From: Lineus longissimus
Lineage: Eukaryota > Nemertea > Pilidiophora > Heteronemertea > Lineidae
Direction: 5' to 3'
NCBI RefSeq assembly: GCF_910592395.1
Contig: NC_088318.1
Location: forward strand, 14,878,349-14,942,348
Length of the DNA: 64,000 nt
A program made the position numbers and the translations under genes. Shown here in pieces: positions 60,833 through 64,000 of this stretch. Position 1 is the first letter of the stretch; the number at the start of each line of letters is the position of its first letter. The notes under the pieces are model-generated. The model was not told the DNA's origin, searched no databases, and saw only the letters and a program-made list of their open reading frames with translations.

Positions 60833-63800
60833 TTATTTCAGTAATGATTGCGATGCCATCAGAAGCATCTTCATGGGTCTGGTCATCTTGTCCGAGGGGT
60901 GAACAGTGATGAAGTTGGTCAGCTTATGTATGAGTGATCCCAGGACATTTGGCATGTGCTCTTTTGTCAATGCATTTGTTGTGTCAAGATTCATAACGGC
61001 CTCCTCTAGATACCTGCAAGATAGGAATACTTAGTATATCATCAGTGTGATCAATGGCATAGTAATAAGAGTACTGGGCTTATTATCAAGAGACTGAGGG
61101 TTTGAAGGATCACCACTGCCTATCAGTGTCCTTGAGCATAACAATTGACATCTAACCTTACATTATTGCTTCAACCTATGACAAGGCCAACAAAAATAGT
61201 TTTTCAGAAATATTAGCAAATTGCAAAAATAAAACGAAATTTTGGTGGTTTACAGTAAATAGAAAATAACAACTTACTTGTGTTTTAGCTCGGTGTGATT
61301 TCCTAGATCAGCTGATAGTTGTTGGATAAGGGAGAGAAGAACAGGTTGCTGGAGTGGACATGGCTCCTGTTCGAACACTTGGGTGGGATTCACTGTGTCG
61401 CACACAAACATGACCAGATTGAGGTCAGATGCAGACAATGCCTGACAAATTAAAATAACAAATTATTTAACAGAGTGCTATGGTTTCAATTGTTGACTCT
61501 TTCCCAATCCAGTCAAATTGTCTGATGAGGCCTACTTTGTGGGCTACACGGTGTTCCTTCTTTAGACTATCTAACAAACAGTATAAACTGAGTCCAGGTA
61601 GCAATACTCGTCCAGTTTATAGCTCATCTTGCCAAGGAGTACAGGATTACAATAGGTCATCTTGTCAAGGACTACAGGAATGCAGTATATGGGTCATCTA
61701 GTTCTTACATACCTGCTGGAATGCGACATTAAGTTGGCCCTGCTGCAGCAAGTGTAAGATATGAGACTGTAATTGTTGGGGGTCAGGGCTCGTGGGGACA
61801 GGCGTCACAGCATTTGATCGTACAGCGCTCATCAGACTTAGATTCAACGACTCTTGTTGTTCTTTCATGGCAGCTTCAAGTTCATGTTTAACGATATCCC
61901 TCACTTGGTTGGACAACTGATCTTGTATCCTGCAATGAGAAAATTGTTCAACATATCCGTTTCAAAAAGTCATCTATATCAGTTGTTTAAGAACTGAGGT
62001 AATGAAAACCTGTCTCCTGTAAAATGAACTATTATTTTTACAACAATTACGCACGTAACTCATCTATTGAACTGTTGCAAACATGTAGTATAGCTGTTCT
62101 AATGGTACTTTCAAACCATGCAATCTCTCTATAAATCACTAAACTTGATAATCAATAGGTTTTTGGTATTCAGGTCAAAGATATCGAAAGCCTTTCATGA
62201 CCTGAACACAGCATAGCCCATTCACATTGACATTAGCATGAGTGACTATATCAAAATGAGACATTAAAAGACTATACAATTAGTGACAGAACAGTCTTCA
62301 TTCCCAATGATGTCATGGTTTCCTCCCCCTGCCTTTATCGCCAAACAACAGTAAATATTTGATAAGGCCCGGCCAAGCTGATCCACTCACTAAGCCACAG
62401 AAAGCTAACTGGAATATTGCGAATAAACAATCCATTGTGCTCTCACTGCTGATTAAAACGTCCCAGGACATAGTACAGGTCAGTATTGAAAGTATATACA
62501 TTGACATTTCCAGTGCTTTAACTTTGTGGTTTACAGGTTAGTGGTTCATGGACTTCTACTAGCATTTTAAAAGGCCCTGAGTCTTCTTTTCCCTTCATGA
62601 CTCACTACATATACACTGTGTATGGGTTAGACCACATGTATACTGTCCCATTCATCCACCAGACACTGAAGACAATAGGTCAATATTCAAAGACTGTTTA
62701 TTTCAAAAAATATTTGACATGTTTTAGGACTATCTTCTCTGATTTTGCCCCCAACTGTTTCCTTCTTGGTTTCAGAGACCGAATAGTGAATTAGCAGAAA
62801 AACTACAATTGCGGCAGTGATCATGGAGCACAGTGTGATTGCTTCATGTAAAAACATCTTCAACAGTATCGCAGCAGACGTGGAACGGAAATACCTGCTG
62901 AAAGATGAACACTTCTTCAAAGGGGAACTATTCATGGCACTCCAACCAAAGATTCTCAATGAAAACGACCAATGGACTGTCAAGATGGACTACAATCACC
63001 CTCACCTCAAGACGGGGAAGGTGGACTTAGCTGTTTTAGATCATCGGAAACGTAGCCTGCTGTTGATGGAAGTAATCCGCCAAGCAGAGGGGACAGAACC
63101 AAAATCATTGGTGCATAAACTGATCCGATTGGCAACCCTCGTTGCTTGGAATTGGAAAGTGGATGCCATCGGTACGTTAGTCATAGTTGGGGACTCGAGG
63201 CAAATGGCAGAAGTTTATATCCCGGATAATACAATACTATATCGTAAACGTAACCTTGTGAATTTAGATAAATTACATGTGACGAAACAAGGGACAAACA
63301 ACTTTGAGAAATATATGAAAGATTTGTCGAACGAATTGTGTCTCGATTCCCCGAAGAATGATATCATCCCAGCAAACATAACCGTTGAGTGTCTGCGGCA
63401 GTTTTCCACACTAAAAGCAGTAAAAGACGAGGAGAAGTTTGCAATAACTGTCTGGCGTGTTCGGGCAAGCAATCAGAAGACATTTCTAACCGAGGTTGAG
63501 AAAGAACCTGTTGATAATTCCATAGCCATGATGCAGCAAACCTACAAACTCTTCAACAGAAAATGGGAGTCTAAACCTTTTCGGTTATCAAACAAGGATA
63601 AAGTTTATTTCTATGACGAGTTGTGCATTGGGAAATCAGATGAGGACAACTGAAGGAGGAGGAGTTTTGCTACATTCTCCTATTCACCAATTTTCTTTGC
63701 GTGCGACTTATAGACTACTTGTGCTGGAGGGTTACAACACATAAGTTTAAAGATCCTACCTGTTGACGGATCCATAGACATGGCGCTCAATTTCCTTCTT

Positions 63801-63946
63801 CACACAACCCATCACCGATTCCTGGAGCTGCTCTGCTGTTGTTTGGAACGTATCCAGTGACGTCTGCAACTGGCTCATGAATGGATCCCGCGCACTCTGT
63901 TGTTTTCGTTGTATTTTTTCCAGTTGACTTTCGAGCTGTTGAATAT
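60833..63946 (-). CDS. EDC4: EDC4 (enhancer of mRNA-decapping 4), C-terminal four exons; 5' part outside window
   Basis: EDC4 (Ge-1/Hedls) is the P-body scaffold that links DCP1 and DCP2 during mRNA decapping. On the minus strand I read exons 63946-63760, 61929-61713, 61441-61278 and 61013-60833, with TAA at 60835-60833. All junctions are GT-AG and in phase (217 nt is 1+72 codons; 164 is 54 codons+2; 181 is 1+60). The first of these exons is a Gln/Glu/Lys-rich coiled coil (IQQLESQLEKIQRKQQ) ending HVYGSVN. The next has 'AAMKEQQESLNLSLMSAVRS' and 'HILHLLQQGQLNVAFQQ'. The third has 'ALSASDLNLVMFVCDTVNP' and 'QPVLLSLIQQLSADLG'. The last has 'YLEEAVMNLD' and ends QSLLK. This order matches the conserved EDC4 C-terminal helical domain residue for residue over long stretches. 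The N-terminal WD40 region must lie to the right of base 64000. The 1830-bp intron 61930-63759 hosts an opposite-strand gene. Confidence 0.96.
61060..61145 (+). mobile_element. Probable SINE remnant in an EDC4 intron
   Basis: GACTGAGGGTTTGAAGGATC resembles a decayed Pol III B box with flanks, followed by CACTGCCTATCAGTGTCCTT and GAGCATAAC. A 'TGTCCTTGGGCAAGACA'-like block after a tRNA-type promoter is, to my knowledge, a feature of several animal SINE families. Too diverged to classify. Confidence 0.4.
62776..62820 (+). other. Possible 5' UTR exon segment / short upstream ORF of the nested gene
   Basis: TTCTTGGTTTCAG at 62763-62775 is a good 3' splice site. After it, a 14-codon frame (RPNSELAEKLQLRQ) ends at TGA 62818-62820, two bases before the ATG of the nested gene. 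The same frame is open unspliced from about 62743. It could be part of a leader exon with a short upstream ORF. A donor-like CAG|GTCAGT at 62475-62482 could supply an upstream exon (open frame 62311-62477, no ATG seen). All of this is speculative without RNA evidence. Confidence 0.2.
62823..63653 (+). CDS. Uncharacterised intronless protein (276 aa) nested antisense in an EDC4 intron; possible PD-(D/E)XK-like fold
   Basis: Uninterrupted 276-codon frame. I chose the ATG at 62823 because it is the first ATG after an in-frame stop (TGA at 62787) and has A at -3 and G at +4. The stop is TGA at 63651. I recognise no named family. Visible: an N-terminal helix-rich part (residues 1-40, CKNIFNSIAADVERKYLL), then GELF (34-37), GKVDLAV (65-71) and LLLMEVIRQ (79-87). 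The spacing helix-Glu35, Asp68, Glu83-x-x-x-Gln87, each carboxylate at the edge of a hydrophobic strand, resembles the E...D...(E)xK layout of the PD-(D/E)XK phosphodiesterase fold, with Ile where the catalytic Lys usually sits. This is inference. The C-terminal half (TVWRVRASNQKTF, RKWESKPFRLSNKDKVYFYD) has no motif known to me. It lies wholly inside the EDC4 intron 61930-63759 on the opposite strand. It could be a retrogene, a domesticated mobile-element ORF or an acquired gene. Confidence 0.8.
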   Translation: MEHSVIASCKNIFNSIAADVERKYLLKDEHFFKGELFMALQPKILNENDQWTVKMDYNHPHLKTGKVDLAVLDHRKRSLLLMEVIRQAEGTEPKSLVHKLIRLATLVAWNWKVDAIGTLVIVGDSRQMAEVYIPDNTILYRKRNLVNLDKLHVTKQGTNNFEKYMKDLSNELCLDSPKNDIIPANITVECLRQFSTLKAVKDEEKFAITVWRVRASNQKTFLTEVEKEPVDNSIAMMQQTYKLFNRKWESKPFRLSNKDKVYFYDELCIGKSDEDN

Positions 63947-64000
63947 CTGAAATTAAAGAAATACATCCATTAATCACCAAACACACAAACTGTTCTTCTC

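Noticed and set aside
62817-62822. GTG at 62817 as start of the nested gene
   Set aside because: The ATG at 62823 in the same frame has a strong context; non-ATG initiation is not needed.

Overview
This is eukaryotic genomic DNA, about 60% A+T by eye, with spliced genes using GT-AG introns, long intergenic stretches, poly-C/poly-G tracts, several foldback elements and short interspersed repeats. Two conserved animal housekeeping genes, DCAF11 and EDC4, are present with ordinary metazoan exon structures. A class A neuropeptide-type GPCR and repeats carrying 'GGCCGCCTGG' and '(GAC)n' blocks fit a marine invertebrate. A lophotrochozoan such as a mollusc, brachiopod or annelid is my best guess, but the phylum cannot be fixed from the window alone.

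Layout. From 1 to about 41 kb I recognise no conserved gene. This part holds repeats: a diverged repeat at 2.6-3.0 kb, a palindromic MITE with copies at 10.9 and 18.0 kb, a 170-bp foldback inside an open frame at 14.1-14.7 kb, a repeat at 25.5 kb shared with 50.8 kb, and an interspersed family at 35.0-38.65 kb. A few unexplained coding-like patches are also present. At 41,114-42,415 (+) lies a complete seven-transmembrane receptor with a single coding exon, directly preceded by a 3' splice site. A 75-bp relic of a paralogous receptor lies 5 kb downstream. From 49.4 to 51.6 kb there is a repeat-rich patch with an inverted repeat pair and a 91-bp near-perfect palindrome.

DCAF11 (+, 51,750-57,251) can be read completely as 17 coding exons giving 554 residues. 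EDC4 (-, 60,833 to beyond the right edge) is represented by its last four exons and is convergent with DCAF11. The EDC4 intron between 61,930 and 63,759 contains, on the opposite strand, an intronless 276-codon open frame whose product I do not recognise. Its E...VD...EVIRQ pattern resembles a variant PD-(D/E)XK nuclease-like core, and it is the most interesting object in the window.

Working together: DCAF11 is a CUL4-DDB1 substrate receptor, EDC4 is the mRNA-decapping scaffold and the GPCR is a surface receptor. These are independent neighbours, not a pathway. The plausible local interaction is antisense transcription between EDC4 and its nested gene.
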